Shown here: positions 1-8,405 of the stretch, piece by piece
Layout: every line of letters starts with the position of its first letter
Position numbering within the stretch: the first letter of the stretch is position 1
Assembly: GCF_002911695.1 (NCBI RefSeq)
Contig: NZ_PQBS01000007.1
Location: forward strand, 107,666 to 171,665
Source: Gracilimonas amylolytica
Lineage (GTDB): Bacteria; Bacteroidota; Rhodothermia; Balneolales; Balneolaceae
DNA length: 64,000 nt
Direction of reading: 5' to 3'
The notes under the pieces: generated by a model
Seen by the model: only the letters and a program-made list of their open reading frames with translations
What the model was told of the DNA's origin: nothing
The model's database searches: none
Position numbers and translations under genes: made by a program

Positions 1-1
1 A

Positions 2-103
2 AGCATCGAGACAATGGAAGTTGAATCCGTTCATAAATTATTACTGGACGAAGTAGTTAAATATACCTCTCGCGACGAGGAATTTGTTGCGGTAGGGAAG
101 TAA
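2..103 (+). CDS. C-terminal end of an unidentified protein, possibly SufD
   Basis: An open frame enters from the left edge and encodes 33 residues ending in EEFVAVGK before a TAA. Its position directly upstream of sufS makes SufD (the Suf scaffold subunit) the natural guess, because sufD-sufS is the common order. The visible tail is too short to identify the family, so the SufD name rests on context only. Confidence 0.4.
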   Translation, partial: SIETMEVESVHKLLLDEVVKYTSRDEEFVAVGK

Positions 104-158
104 TTCACCATACGCTACGACGCACAAAGCGATCGTAGCTAGGTAAAAATGGTAGCCC

Positions 159-185
159 TCGTTCCTACGCTCTGCGTGGGAACGA
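159..185. repeat. CGTTCC-N13-GGAACG palindromic repeat
   Basis: In the 108-bp gap before sufS there is a hairpin with arms TCGTTCC and GGAACGA around a 13-nt centre (TACGCTCTGCGTG), which itself can pair further. A second hairpin with the same CGTTCC-13 nt-GGAACG architecture but a different centre lies at 60463-60495. Two copies in 64 kb suggest a dispersed REP-like family. No function can be read from it. Confidence 0.6.
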
Positions 186-211
186 TTGTAGCTGTTAAAC
201 AAGATTAGTTC

Positions 212-1459
212 ATGCAAGAAACCCTGAAAACAGATACCAAAACCAACATCGACTGGGACAATATCCGCAGTCAGTTTCCTGTGCTTCGGCAAGAAGTAAA
301 TGGGCAACCATTGGTTTATCTGGATAATGGGGCTTCTTCACAGATTCCACAAAGAGTGATCGATAGGATAAACGCTTATCACTTAAATGAGCATGCCAAT
401 GTGCATCGTGGAATCCATACGTTGAGTCAAAAAGCAACCGATGCTTTTGAATTGACGAGAAAACGAGTACAGGCATTCATCAATGCCCGGCATGAAGAAG
501 AGATCATTTATACAACAGGAACTACAGACTCCATTAACTTGGTCGCTCAAAGCTATGGGCGTAAGCACTTTAAAGAGAATGATGAGATCCTGATATCTGC
601 CATGGAGCACCACGCTAACATTGTGCCGTGGCAACTGATCGCAGAACAAACCGGAGCCATCCTTAAAGTCATTCCAATGAATGATGATGGGGAATTACTG
701 ATGGACAAATACCACGGCCTTCTTTCTGAGAAAACGAAGATGGTTGCAGTTGTTCATGTCTCAAATACCTTAGGCACCATCAATCCGGTTGAAGAGATCA
801 TTGCAGCAGCTCACTCCAGGGGAATACCTGTATTAGTAGATGGTGCACAAGCGGTTCCCCATATGAAAGTGGATATGCAAAGGCTGGATGCAGATTTCTA
901 TGCATTTTCAGCTCATAAAATGTGTGGACCAACCGGTTTTGGAATTCTTTTTGGAAAGAGGGAATTACTGAATGATATGCCTCCATACAGAGGAGGAGGG
1001 GATATGATAGATAAGGTGACTTTCGAGAAAACCACCTGGAATGATCTTCCCCACAAATTTGAAGCCGGCACGCCACCGATCTCAGCCGGGGTTGGTTTTG
1101 CCGAGACCATTTCTTTCCTTAAAGATATTGGAATGGAAAATATTGCCGCTCGTGAGCAGGAATTATTGGAATATGCCACCGGTAAATTAAATGCTATAGA
1201 CGGGCTCCGGATCGTGGGAACGTCAGAAAACAAAGCCTCGGTGATCTCATTTTTACTTAAGGATATTCATCCAACCGATGCAGGTACCATTCTGGATCAA
1301 AAAGGAATAGCGGTCAGAACCGGTCACCATTGCACGCAGCCGATCATGGATCGATTTGAGATCCCAGGCACGGCAAGAGCTTCCATTTCATTTTATAACA
1401 CTAAGGAAGACATTGATCGCTTAGCAGATGGAATTAAATATGTACAAGAATTTTTTTGA
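212..1459 (+). CDS. sufS: Cysteine desulfurase SufS (group II)
   Basis: This 415-residue fold-type I PLP enzyme removes sulfur from cysteine and passes it as a persulfide to the Suf Fe-S assembly machinery in the cytoplasm. The PLP lysine is K236 in the AFSAHK motif, the cofactor-stacking histidine lies in MEHHAN (about 133), and the persulfide-forming cysteine is C374 in TGHHCTQP, the short-loop arrangement typical of group II SufS rather than IscS. Length is normal for the family. It is followed after 18 bp by an Nfu-type scaffold and then an A-type carrier, so it belongs to a Suf operon whose upstream part is outside the window. No clear Shine-Dalgarno sequence precedes the ATG. Confidence 0.95.
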   Translation: MQETLKTDTKTNIDWDNIRSQFPVLRQEVNGQPLVYLDNGASSQIPQRVIDRINAYHLNEHANVHRGIHTLSQKATDAFELTRKRVQAFINARHEEEIIYTTGTTDSINLVAQSYGRKHFKENDEILISAMEHHANIVPWQLIAEQTGAILKVIPMNDDGELLMDKYHGLLSEKTKMVAVVHVSNTLGTINPVEEIIAAAHSRGIPVLVDGAQAVPHMKVDMQRLDADFYAFSAHKMCGPTGFGILFGKRELLNDMPPYRGGGDMIDKVTFEKTTWNDLPHKFEAGTPPISAGVGFAETISFLKDIGMENIAAREQELLEYATGKLNAIDGLRIVGTSENKASVISFLLKDIHPTDAGTILDQKGIAVRTGHHCTQPIMDRFEIPGTARASISFYNTKEDIDRLADGIKYVQEFF

Positions 1460-1477
1460 TATAAAAGGAGAATAACG

Positions 1478-2029
1478 ATGGCTAAAATTAAAGAAATAGA
1501 ACGCACCCCAAATCCCGATGCCATGCGCTTTGTGCTGGCTGAGCCCTTAACAAGTGGAACAACACGTTCTTTTGAGAATGCTCAGGAAGCGGAAGATGAC
1601 GAACTGGCATCAGCACTATTTGCTGTGGATAACGTAATCAACGTGTATTACGTGGATAAATACATCACGGTGACACAGGATGGAAAAGCCGTTTGGTCTG
1701 AATTGTTACGCAAGCTGGCTCCTCCGATCCGTGAAGCTAAACCGATCACCGAGGAAGAGGATGACACGGATGTACACCTGAGCAAAGAAGTTCAGGGCTC
1801 AGACGATCCGCGCCTACAGGAAATAACCAGAATGCTGGATGAACAGGTTCGTCCTTATTTGCTGGCTGATGGTGGTGGATTGAAGGTTTTAGGCCTCGAA
1901 AACAACCGTTTAAAGGTGCACTATCAGGGAGCCTGTGGAACGTGTCCAACAGCCACGACCGGAACCTTATATGCCATTGAAAGCATGGTCAAGCGCATTG
2001 ACCCTGAAATTCAGGTCGTATCCGTTTGA
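1478..2029 (+). CDS. Nfu-type Fe-S scaffold/carrier (Nfu_N plus NifU-like C-terminal domain)
   Basis: The N-terminal part (about 1-90) has the ERTPNPDAMRF signature of the Nfu_N domain, and the C-terminal part (about 108-183) is a NifU-like domain with the cluster-binding pair C153 and C156 in GACGTCPTATTG. Such proteins bind a transient Fe-S cluster and deliver it to target enzymes. An acidic linker near residues 89-100 joins the domains. The gene sits 18 bp after sufS and has a good ribosome binding site (AAAGGAG), unlike most genes here. The two-domain architecture distinguishes it from SufU or IscU. Confidence 0.92.
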   Translation: MAKIKEIERTPNPDAMRFVLAEPLTSGTTRSFENAQEAEDDELASALFAVDNVINVYYVDKYITVTQDGKAVWSELLRKLAPPIREAKPITEEEDDTDVHLSKEVQGSDDPRLQEITRMLDEQVRPYLLADGGGLKVLGLENNRLKVHYQGACGTCPTATTGTLYAIESMVKRIDPEIQVVSV

Positions 2030-2060
2030 TCGATCTCATAAGCTGCAGGTAAACTAAATC

Positions 2061-2396
2061 ATGGAACTATCTATAACAGACAGAGCTGTTGAGCGGATCA
2101 GGGAAATCCGTGATGAAAAACAGATCCCTGATTCAGCGATGTTAAAAGTCGGTGTAGTTAGCGGTGGCTGTTCCGGATTAACCTATGATCTTGATTTTGA
2201 TACTGACATTGAGGTTGGTGAAAATGATAAGGTATTTGATCTAAATGGCATCAAAATACTGGTGGATATGAAAAGCTTTTTATACCTGGCAGGTACTGAA
2301 TTGGATTACACGGATGGTTTGAATGGTCAGGGATTTCATTTTAAAAACCCAAATGCCACCAGAACCTGTTCCTGTGGTGAGTCTTTTTCTATTTAG
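2061..2396 (+). CDS. A-type Fe-S carrier (HesB/IscA/SufA family)
   Basis: The 111-residue protein has the three conserved cysteines of A-type carriers: C37 in GGCSGLTYDL and C103/C105 in TCSCGESF. These bind a [2Fe-2S] or [4Fe-4S] cluster at a dimer interface and hand it to apo-proteins. It lies 31 bp after the Nfu gene in the same direction, completing a sufS-nfu-sufA-like set. SufA, IscA and ErpA cannot be separated on sequence alone, so no symbol is assigned; the operon context favours a Suf role. Confidence 0.92.
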   Translation: MELSITDRAVERIREIRDEKQIPDSAMLKVGVVSGGCSGLTYDLDFDTDIEVGENDKVFDLNGIKILVDMKSFLYLAGTELDYTDGLNGQGFHFKNPNATRTCSCGESFSI

Positions 2397-2411
2397 TTAA
2401 TTGTTAATGGT

Positions 2412-2454
2412 TTAATGGTTATTTGTTAGTAGTAAATTTGCGAATAACCATTAA
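2412..2454. repeat. Inverted repeat between the A-type carrier and DUF2480 genes
   Basis: TTAATGGTTATT (2412-2423) and AATAACCATTAA (2443-2454) are perfect 12-bp inverted arms with a 19-nt loop, followed by more AACCAAT-type units up to the next start codon. It resembles the low-complexity repeats at 56292-56321 and 59606-59632. It may form a stem-loop in the mRNA ahead of the DUF2480 gene; there is no T-run to call it a terminator. Confidence 0.5.
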
Positions 2455-2471
2455 CCAATCAACCAATAACC

Positions 2472-2978
2472 ATGCCCGAAACAATTGAAAATAAAGTTCA
2501 ACAAAACACCAAGTTGGTGACGATAGACTTGCAGAAGTTCCATGATCCGACACCAATTGAAGAACTGGATATCAAGGAGTTCTTATTTCAGGAACTGTTG
2601 TTGAAAGAAAAAGAGTTTCGTCAGCACCTGAAAGACCATGATTGGTCGCAGTACGAGGGAAAGTATTTATGCGTGAACTGCAGTACTGATGCCATTATTG
2701 CTCCCTGGGCCTGGATGCTGATCACTTCTTATGCGTCTGAATTTGCCAAGGATATTTATCTCGGTAATAAAGAATCCTATCTGCATCAATTATATCAGAA
2801 GAAGCTTGATGATCATGATTGGACCCAATATGAAGACAAGTTTGTACTGTTAAAAGGGTGTGGTAAGATTCATGTACCTGATTCCATTTATTTGTTGGCT
2901 ACCAATAAATTAATGAGTACAGCTAAAAAGATAATGTATGGAGAGGCTTGCTCAAACGTACCCGTATGGAGAAAGTAG
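2472..2978 (+). CDS. DUF2480 family protein
   Basis: The 168-residue sequence matches my memory of the DUF2480 family, found in Bacteroidota next to suf genes. It has two similar halves, each with a (D/H)DW(S/T)QYE motif (around 55 and 116) followed by a K(Y/F)(L/V) strand and a cysteine-containing loop (VNCSTDAIIAPWAW near 68-82, LLKGCGKIHVP near 126-136), which suggests an internal duplication. No catalytic motif is recognised. Its location after sufS, nfu and an A-type carrier points to a role in Fe-S metabolism, but the function is unknown. Confidence 0.8.
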   Translation: MPETIENKVQQNTKLVTIDLQKFHDPTPIEELDIKEFLFQELLLKEKEFRQHLKDHDWSQYEGKYLCVNCSTDAIIAPWAWMLITSYASEFAKDIYLGNKESYLHQLYQKKLDDHDWTQYEDKFVLLKGCGKIHVPDSIYLLATNKLMSTAKKIMYGEACSNVPVWRK

Positions 2979-3058
2979 TGTCTTATCATTTCATCGATTA
3001 GCTTGATTAGTTTATCTTTACCCATCTACAACTAATCAAAATGATATAGACCACTTAA

Positions 3059-3781
3059 ATGAAGATATTAGTCACCGGCACCTCTCGCGGAATAGGCCTT
3101 TCAATCGCACGATCATTACTTGATGAGGGGCAGGAAGTTATTGGCACATCCCGTTCAACCAATACACCATTTCCCAATAACCAGAACTACACTCATATCA
3201 AATGTGATTTAGCGAAGCCTGAAGAGGTACAAAAACTAAAATCGGTTTTTGAGGGAGACGAAACACCCGAAGTCCTCATCAACAACGCCGGTATGTTTGA
3301 AGAAGCACAGTTTAATATCTCAGACGAAGACTGGCTCGCTAACTGGGATAAGACCCTCCAGGTTAATTTGAGATTCGCAGCCCTGATCTCGAAGTGGGCT
3401 TTGAATGCATGGACCAAAGCGGGAATCGCAGGTCGACTCATCAATATCTCATCCCGGGCAGGATATCGCGGAGATACGGGCGAATATGCAAGCTATGCTG
3501 CCAGCAAAGGAGGTATGGTAGCCTTTATCAAGAGCATTGCCCGAAGCTTTGGAAAACATGGAATCACAGCCTATACCATTGCCCCCGGATTTGTAGATAC
3601 GGATATGGCTCAGGGTTCCATTGAAGTGTATGGAGCGGATTACCTGACCAAGGATCTGGCTTTGAATACCATTGCTCCACCCGAACAGATCGCAAACATT
3701 GTAACTTTGCTTGCGGAAGGTAAATTGACTCATGCAACCGGCCAAACGTTTCATGTGAATTCCGGTTCCTATCTGATCTAG
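3059..3781 (+). CDS. Short-chain dehydrogenase/reductase (SDR)
   Basis: A classical SDR of 240 residues: the nucleotide-binding TGTSRGIG motif is at 6-13, NNAG at 75-78, and the catalytic Ser-Tyr-Lys set is S131/132, Y146 and K150 (YAASK). The arginines of the TSRSTN loop after the second strand suggest NADP(H), as in FabG-like enzymes. The substrate cannot be deduced. It stands alone with about 80 bp on its 5' side and 64 bp before the isoprenoid gene. FabG or another 3-oxoacyl reductase is possible, but there is no fatty-acid context. Confidence 0.88.
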   Translation: MKILVTGTSRGIGLSIARSLLDEGQEVIGTSRSTNTPFPNNQNYTHIKCDLAKPEEVQKLKSVFEGDETPEVLINNAGMFEEAQFNISDEDWLANWDKTLQVNLRFAALISKWALNAWTKAGIAGRLINISSRAGYRGDTGEYASYAASKGGMVAFIKSIARSFGKHGITAYTIAPGFVDTDMAQGSIEVYGADYLTKDLALNTIAPPEQIANIVTLLAEGKLTHATGQTFHVNSGSYLI

Positions 3782-3845
3782 ACATAAAATAGGAACCCTT
3801 TCTAAAAAAGTAGCATTTAGCCTGAGTAATTAAGAATTTAGGTGT

Positions 3846-4871
3846 ATGACAGATATCAGAGATAGAAAGAAAGATCACGTGGAACTGACTGTTACTGACG
3901 GAACTCAGTATCAAACCCCAACAGGTTTCGATCAGTTTTACTTTAATCACAATGCTTTACCTGAAGTTGACCATGGTCAGGTCAGTACATCAGCTACATT
4001 CTTAGGTCGTACATTTGATTTTCCACTCTTTATTTCTTCTATGACAGGAGGGTATGCAGATGCCGGTCCTGTAAATGCTATTATTGCTGAATTCTGTGAA
4101 ACCGAAAACCTTCCATTTGGAGTTGGGAGTCAGCGTGCCATGCTTGAGGATGAATCTCTTACAGACACCTTTTCCATAGTGCGCAGTAAAGCCCCCAATG
4201 CATTCATTGCGTCTAACATAGGTGGGGCACAATTGATCGGTGGTTTAAAGAAAAAATTGCTAAAGAGATTGACGGAATCCATCGAAGCCAATGCCGTTAT
4301 TGTACACCTGAACCCACTTCAGGAATTGATGCAGCCGGAAGGGGATCGCAATTTTAAAGGAATACTGAACGGAATTGAGCAATTAGTTTCTGATACAAAA
4401 TTACCGGTCATTGTAAAGGAGACCGGAGCCGGTATTTCTGAACATACAGCAAGAAGGTTATTGAATGCCGGAGCTCAGGTGATTGACGTAGCCGGAGCCG
4501 GGGGAACAAGCTGGGCTAAGGTTGAGAATTACAGAACCTCAAATAAAACTGCCAACCACAGCTTTGATGAATGGGGCATTCCAACTGTTGAATGTATTTT
4601 AGAGTTGAGCCGACTTGAATGGGAGCGAAGTTTTGAGATCGTTGCATCAGGCGGAATACGAAATGCGTTCGACATTGCAAAAGCATTAAGCCTGGGGGCT
4701 CACTTCACAGCCTCTGCACAGCCTGTCATAAAAGCCATTAAAGAAGATGGTTACGAAGGCTTACAGCAGCTTTACACAACCTGGAAAAATGATCTCAAAA
4801 CCATTTTGACATTGTTGGGCCATACCAACACCAATGAATTGAACCATAGTGATCTTAAACGAAAAGCTTAA
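3846..4871 (+). CDS. fni: Type II isopentenyl-diphosphate isomerase (FMN-dependent)
   Basis: This 341-residue FMN/NADPH-dependent TIM-barrel enzyme interconverts IPP and DMAPP, the C5 units of isoprenoid synthesis. Typical motifs are SSMTGG (about 60-65), GVGSQRAML (about 98-106), VHLNPLQE (about 155-162) and the C-terminal phosphate-binding ASGGIRNAFDIAKALSLGA (about 262-280). It is unrelated to the type I Nudix isomerase. It lies 28 bp before a polyprenyl synthase that uses its products, so the pair is probably cotranscribed. Confidence 0.94.
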   Translation: MTDIRDRKKDHVELTVTDGTQYQTPTGFDQFYFNHNALPEVDHGQVSTSATFLGRTFDFPLFISSMTGGYADAGPVNAIIAEFCETENLPFGVGSQRAMLEDESLTDTFSIVRSKAPNAFIASNIGGAQLIGGLKKKLLKRLTESIEANAVIVHLNPLQELMQPEGDRNFKGILNGIEQLVSDTKLPVIVKETGAGISEHTARRLLNAGAQVIDVAGAGGTSWAKVENYRTSNKTANHSFDEWGIPTVECILELSRLEWERSFEIVASGGIRNAFDIAKALSLGAHFTASAQPVIKAIKEDGYEGLQQLYTTWKNDLKTILTLLGHTNTNELNHSDLKRKA

Positions 4872-4899
4872 CCAATAAGCTGTCAGATATTCCTTATAT

Positions 4900-5922
4900 T
4901 TGAAGCCTCATCACATCAAAAGAGCATTGAGCACAAACGGTTTACAACAAAATTTACTGGAGCGAATAGAAAAGGAACTTGGGAAGTTGAACCTTCCTGA
5001 GACACCTATATCTTTATATCAGCCCTATAGGTATGCTATAAATGTTGGAGGCAAGCGAATTCGCCCAATATTAACCTTATTATCCTGCGGACTCTGCGGC
5101 GGTGATATTGATGAGGCTATTCCTGCGGCTCTTGCTGTTGAAATACTACATAATTTCACGTTGGTTCATGACGATATCATGGATAGTGCAGAAACCCGCA
5201 GGGGAGAACCCAGTGTGTATAAGAAATGGGATAGTAATATCGCTATTTTGACCGGTGATGTGATGTTTGCCGATGCCTACAAGCAACTTCATTATTATGG
5301 TGAATCAGATAAATTTACCAAACAGGAGTTTGCAGCCATGCATCATATTTTTTCAAGATCCATTATTACCGTTTGTGAAGGACAGGCGCTGGATATGGAA
5401 TTTGTTGACCGAACCGATGTCTCTGATAAGGAATACCTCCAAATGATAGGAGGAAAAACAGCCGCTTTATTGAGCGGCGCCCTTGAAATGGGGGCTGTAG
5501 CGGCTCACTCATCCCATCATAAAAGGGCTGAATTAGCAGATCTTGGTTATGAAATGGGTATTGCCTTCCAAATTCAGGATGATCTTTTAGATGCCACTGC
5601 CGACCCGGAGAAATTTGGTAAACGTCCGGGCGGAGATATTTATGAGGGTAAGAAAACATATCTGACCATCCGTGCGTTAGAACGAGCAAATGACGCACAA
5701 AAAGAGATCATTAGCCGAACCCTGAATGAAGTCAACCCCTCAGATGATTCTGTAAAACAGGTACTGGATATTATGGCTCAATTAGGAGTTCTTGATGATG
5801 TTGCCAAAGAAACCGATGAGCATTACCAAAAAGCCTTTAATCTGCTTAACAAATTTGAATCCTCAGAATACAAAACAGAGCTTGAAAAACTTCTTAACTT
5901 CTTACAAAACCGTGATCACTAA
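4900..5922 (+). CDS. Trans-polyprenyl diphosphate synthase (FPP/GGPP/octaprenyl type)
   Basis: This prenyl chain-elongation enzyme has both aspartate-rich motifs: the first DDIMD at 91-95 and the second in QIQDDLLD near 226-233, with GGKRIRP at 50-56 for IPP binding. A TTG start is used: no in-frame ATG precedes the first aspartate motif, and a TAA lies 22 bp upstream. Product length cannot be fixed from the sequence; GGPP or a longer quinone side chain are both possible. It follows the IPP isomerase and precedes bamD by 19 bp. Confidence 0.9.
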   Translation: MKPHHIKRALSTNGLQQNLLERIEKELGKLNLPETPISLYQPYRYAINVGGKRIRPILTLLSCGLCGGDIDEAIPAALAVEILHNFTLVHDDIMDSAETRRGEPSVYKKWDSNIAILTGDVMFADAYKQLHYYGESDKFTKQEFAAMHHIFSRSIITVCEGQALDMEFVDRTDVSDKEYLQMIGGKTAALLSGALEMGAVAAHSSHHKRAELADLGYEMGIAFQIQDDLLDATADPEKFGKRPGGDIYEGKKTYLTIRALERANDAQKEIISRTLNEVNPSDDSVKQVLDIMAQLGVLDDVAKETDEHYQKAFNLLNKFESSEYKTELEKLLNFLQNRDH

Positions 5923-5941
5923 AAACCAACTGAAAAATTCG

Positions 5942-6766
5942 ATGTTAAATAAACTGTTAGCAGTATTCGGGTTGATATTCTTACTGTCTGCCTGTCAAAA
6001 TGATAAATTGATCAAAAGGGGAGATACCTTACAAGTGGCCTATCAAAAAGCCATGGCGTTTTATATGGAAGAAGATTTCACAGAGGCTGCAAATGCTTTT
6101 GATACCGTTACACGATTAGGTCGCGGAACAGATTATGGACAGGAAGCCCAATATTACCTGGCTGAAAGCTATTACAATAACCGACAGTATCTGTTGGCAG
6201 CTTCAGAATATGATCGTTTTGTAAGCTTGTATCCAAACGAGGAACGCCGACAGGAGGCTGAATTTAAAGCCGCTATGTCGTACTACCATCAAAGTCCCCG
6301 TTATAAACTGGATCAGTCAGCTACAAGAAATGCCATCGAGCGCTTTCAGCTATTCAATAACCGGTATCCGGATTCAGAACTGGTAACTGAATCTGCCGAT
6401 AAGATCGATGAGTTAAGAAATAAGCTTGCCCGTAAGTCCTACGAATCGGCTCAATTCTATGTAAGAACCGATCAATACCTGGCTGCTACGATCTACCTTG
6501 AGGAAACTATTGATCAGTACCCTGAATCGGAATGGGCTGAAAAAGCATTGGTTGACCTTATCAAGACGTATGTGACCTATGCTGATAACAGTGTTCCTGA
6601 ACGACAGGAAGAGCGATACTCTAAAGCGGTAGACACGTACGATAAATTCCTTCAACTATTTCCTGAAAGTACCTACAGAAGTGAAGTTGAAAACATCCAC
6701 GACGAAGCTCAAAGTAAACTTGAGGATGTACAAAGTAGTATGATCAGCGAATCGAATAATAACTGA
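5942..6766 (+). CDS. bamD: Outer membrane assembly lipoprotein BamD (YfiO)
   Basis: The 274-residue product starts with a lipoprotein signal ending in LLSAC (lipid-modified C18) and continues with TPR-type helices, e.g. YQKAMAFYMEEDFTEAANAF and repeated QYYLAESYY/YPNEERR-like units, ending in a charged coiled tail. BamD is the essential lipoprotein partner of BamA in beta-barrel insertion. A longer reading from 5792 exists but overlaps the prenyl synthase and would bury the signal peptide, so the ATG at 5942 is chosen. Its stop overlaps the nadD start by one base (TGATG). Confidence 0.9.
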   Translation: MLNKLLAVFGLIFLLSACQNDKLIKRGDTLQVAYQKAMAFYMEEDFTEAANAFDTVTRLGRGTDYGQEAQYYLAESYYNNRQYLLAASEYDRFVSLYPNEERRQEAEFKAAMSYYHQSPRYKLDQSATRNAIERFQLFNNRYPDSELVTESADKIDELRNKLARKSYESAQFYVRTDQYLAATIYLEETIDQYPESEWAEKALVDLIKTYVTYADNSVPERQEERYSKAVDTYDKFLQLFPESTYRSEVENIHDEAQSKLEDVQSSMISESNNN

Positions 6767-7350
6767 TGTCTATGAGGATTGGACTGTTCGGAGGAACTTT
6801 CGATCCGGTTCATAACGGGCATATTTCCATTGTAAGGTCTTTCTTGAAGTCGGGATACATAGACAAATTGTGGATCCTTTTAACACCTGTACCGCCTCAT
6901 AAACTGAATAAGGAGCATGTTTCTTATGACCATCGTAAAGAAATGCTCCGTTTGGCTTTTCAGGATGTAGAACATGTCAGTATCAGTACAATTGAACAAA
7001 CATTGCCCAAACCTTCCTATATGGTTCAGACCGTTACACACCTTGCTCAAAAATATCCTGAGGATGAATTTTCACTTTGTATAGGCGAAGACAGTATGGC
7101 ACAATTCCATACCTGGAAAGACTACAGAAAATTATTAGAACATTGCCAATTACTTGTGGCCGAACGCCCTGATACCGATCACAGTGAAGTAGGAAGTGAG
7201 ATCATGGAGAAGGTTCAATTCATACCACATGATCCTGTAGAAGCTTCTTCCACAGAGATACGAGAGCTGTTAAATTCTGGAAATGACCCACAATTATTGC
7301 TTCCTGACAGGGTTTACAGTTACATTAAGGAACACAAACTGTATCAATAA
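6766..7350 (+). CDS. nadD: Nicotinate-nucleotide adenylyltransferase NadD
   Basis: NadD adenylates nicotinate mononucleotide to deamido-NAD in NAD synthesis. The 194-residue product shows the GGTFDPVHNGH nucleotidyltransferase motif at 9-19 and the SSTEIRELL motif near 166-174. The start codon shares a base with the bamD stop, giving translational coupling; a second ATG two codons downstream is an alternative start. The length is typical. Confidence 0.95.
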   Translation: MSMRIGLFGGTFDPVHNGHISIVRSFLKSGYIDKLWILLTPVPPHKLNKEHVSYDHRKEMLRLAFQDVEHVSISTIEQTLPKPSYMVQTVTHLAQKYPEDEFSLCIGEDSMAQFHTWKDYRKLLEHCQLLVAERPDTDHSEVGSEIMEKVQFIPHDPVEASSTEIRELLNSGNDPQLLLPDRVYSYIKEHKLYQ

Positions 7351-7367
7351 CTGATTTTAGTAATCTC

Positions 7368-8399
7368 ATGCCTATTTCCAGAAAAGATTTCCTGCGTAAT
7401 TCAGTGTTGGCTGCTGGAATGACTGTCTCCGGCTTTTCTCTCAATCAAATAAATGAGAGAAATAAATTGGATCATCAAATGATCAAGCCAAAGGCATTAA
7501 AAAATGGAGATACTTTAGGCCTTGTGGCACCTGCAAGTCCGATCTACGAAGAAAGTGTGTTTGAGGAGATGATGGTGAACCTCAAGGATCTTGGGTTTAA
7601 ACTCAAACTGGGTAAGTCAGTGAGGAAACAACGTGGTTATTTAGCGGGAACCGACAGAGAACGATTGGAAGACCTCATGGAGATGTTCAGTGATGAGGAA
7701 GTGGATGGGATCATGTGTATTCGTGGGGGATGGGGGAGTAACCGAATTCTGTCCGATATTGATTATGATCTGATCAGGAATAACCCTAAGGTATTTTGCG
7801 GTTTCAGTGATATAACGTCCCTTCACATGGCTATTCAAAAATATGCCGGACTTTACACATTTCATGGGCCTGTCGGAAAATCGGTTTGGAATGATCTCAC
7901 GACAGAGGCATTTCGAAATACCCTAATGAAGCCCAAACTGACCGATCAGCTAATTCCGGAACAAGAACTTGAGCATGCTTTCGCGATCCATCCCGGAAAG
8001 GCAACCGGAAGGTTACTGGGAGGAAATTTATCCGTGCTGACAACCCTGATAGGTACGGAGTATTTGCCGGATATGAAGGGTGCCATTCTATTTCTTGAGG
8101 ATATAGGAGAAAGTGTGTATCGAATCGACAGAATGCTGACTCATCTTAAAATGGCCGGTCTGCTGGACGGACTAAATGGGTTTATATTTGGTAAATGTAC
8201 CGAATGCAGTGCCGGGCCAAATAGCCTGGAGTTAGAAGAGGTTTTTAAGGATCACATTGAGCCATTGGGTATTCCGGCTTTTTACGGGGCAATGATCAGT
8301 CATGAAGACAATAACCTTACCATTCCAGTGGGGGTAGAAGCTGAAATGAATGCGGATAATTTAAGTTTCAGGTTCAAAGAACATACTGTGAAAGTCTGA
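7368..8399 (+). CDS. LD-carboxypeptidase, S66 family (muramoyltetrapeptide carboxypeptidase)
   Basis: Peptidase S66 enzymes remove the terminal D-alanine from murein tetrapeptides during peptidoglycan recycling. The expected triad is present: S124 in RGGWGSNR, E244 in FLEDIGE and H312 in ISHEDNN, with the GRLLGGNLSVL motif near 214-224. The first 30 residues begin SRKDFLRNSVLAAGM, resembling a Tat or Sec signal with an RK pair, so the enzyme may be exported, whereas E. coli LdcA is cytoplasmic. The gene follows nadD after 17 bp and converges with the next gene with only 6 bp between them. Confidence 0.88.
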   Translation: MPISRKDFLRNSVLAAGMTVSGFSLNQINERNKLDHQMIKPKALKNGDTLGLVAPASPIYEESVFEEMMVNLKDLGFKLKLGKSVRKQRGYLAGTDRERLEDLMEMFSDEEVDGIMCIRGGWGSNRILSDIDYDLIRNNPKVFCGFSDITSLHMAIQKYAGLYTFHGPVGKSVWNDLTTEAFRNTLMKPKLTDQLIPEQELEHAFAIHPGKATGRLLGGNLSVLTTLIGTEYLPDMKGAILFLEDIGESVYRIDRMLTHLKMAGLLDGLNGFIFGKCTECSAGPNSLELEEVFKDHIEPLGIPAFYGAMISHEDNNLTIPVGVEAEMNADNLSFRFKEHTVKV

Positions 8400-8405
8400 A
8401 TCGAT

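Noticed and set aside
3394..3624. Second reading frame within the SDR gene
   Set aside because: It lies entirely inside a well-supported SDR coding sequence in a different frame.
5792..5941. A longer BamD reading with 50 extra N-terminal residues
   Set aside because: It overlaps the polyprenyl synthase and would hide the lipoprotein signal that starts exactly at 5942.
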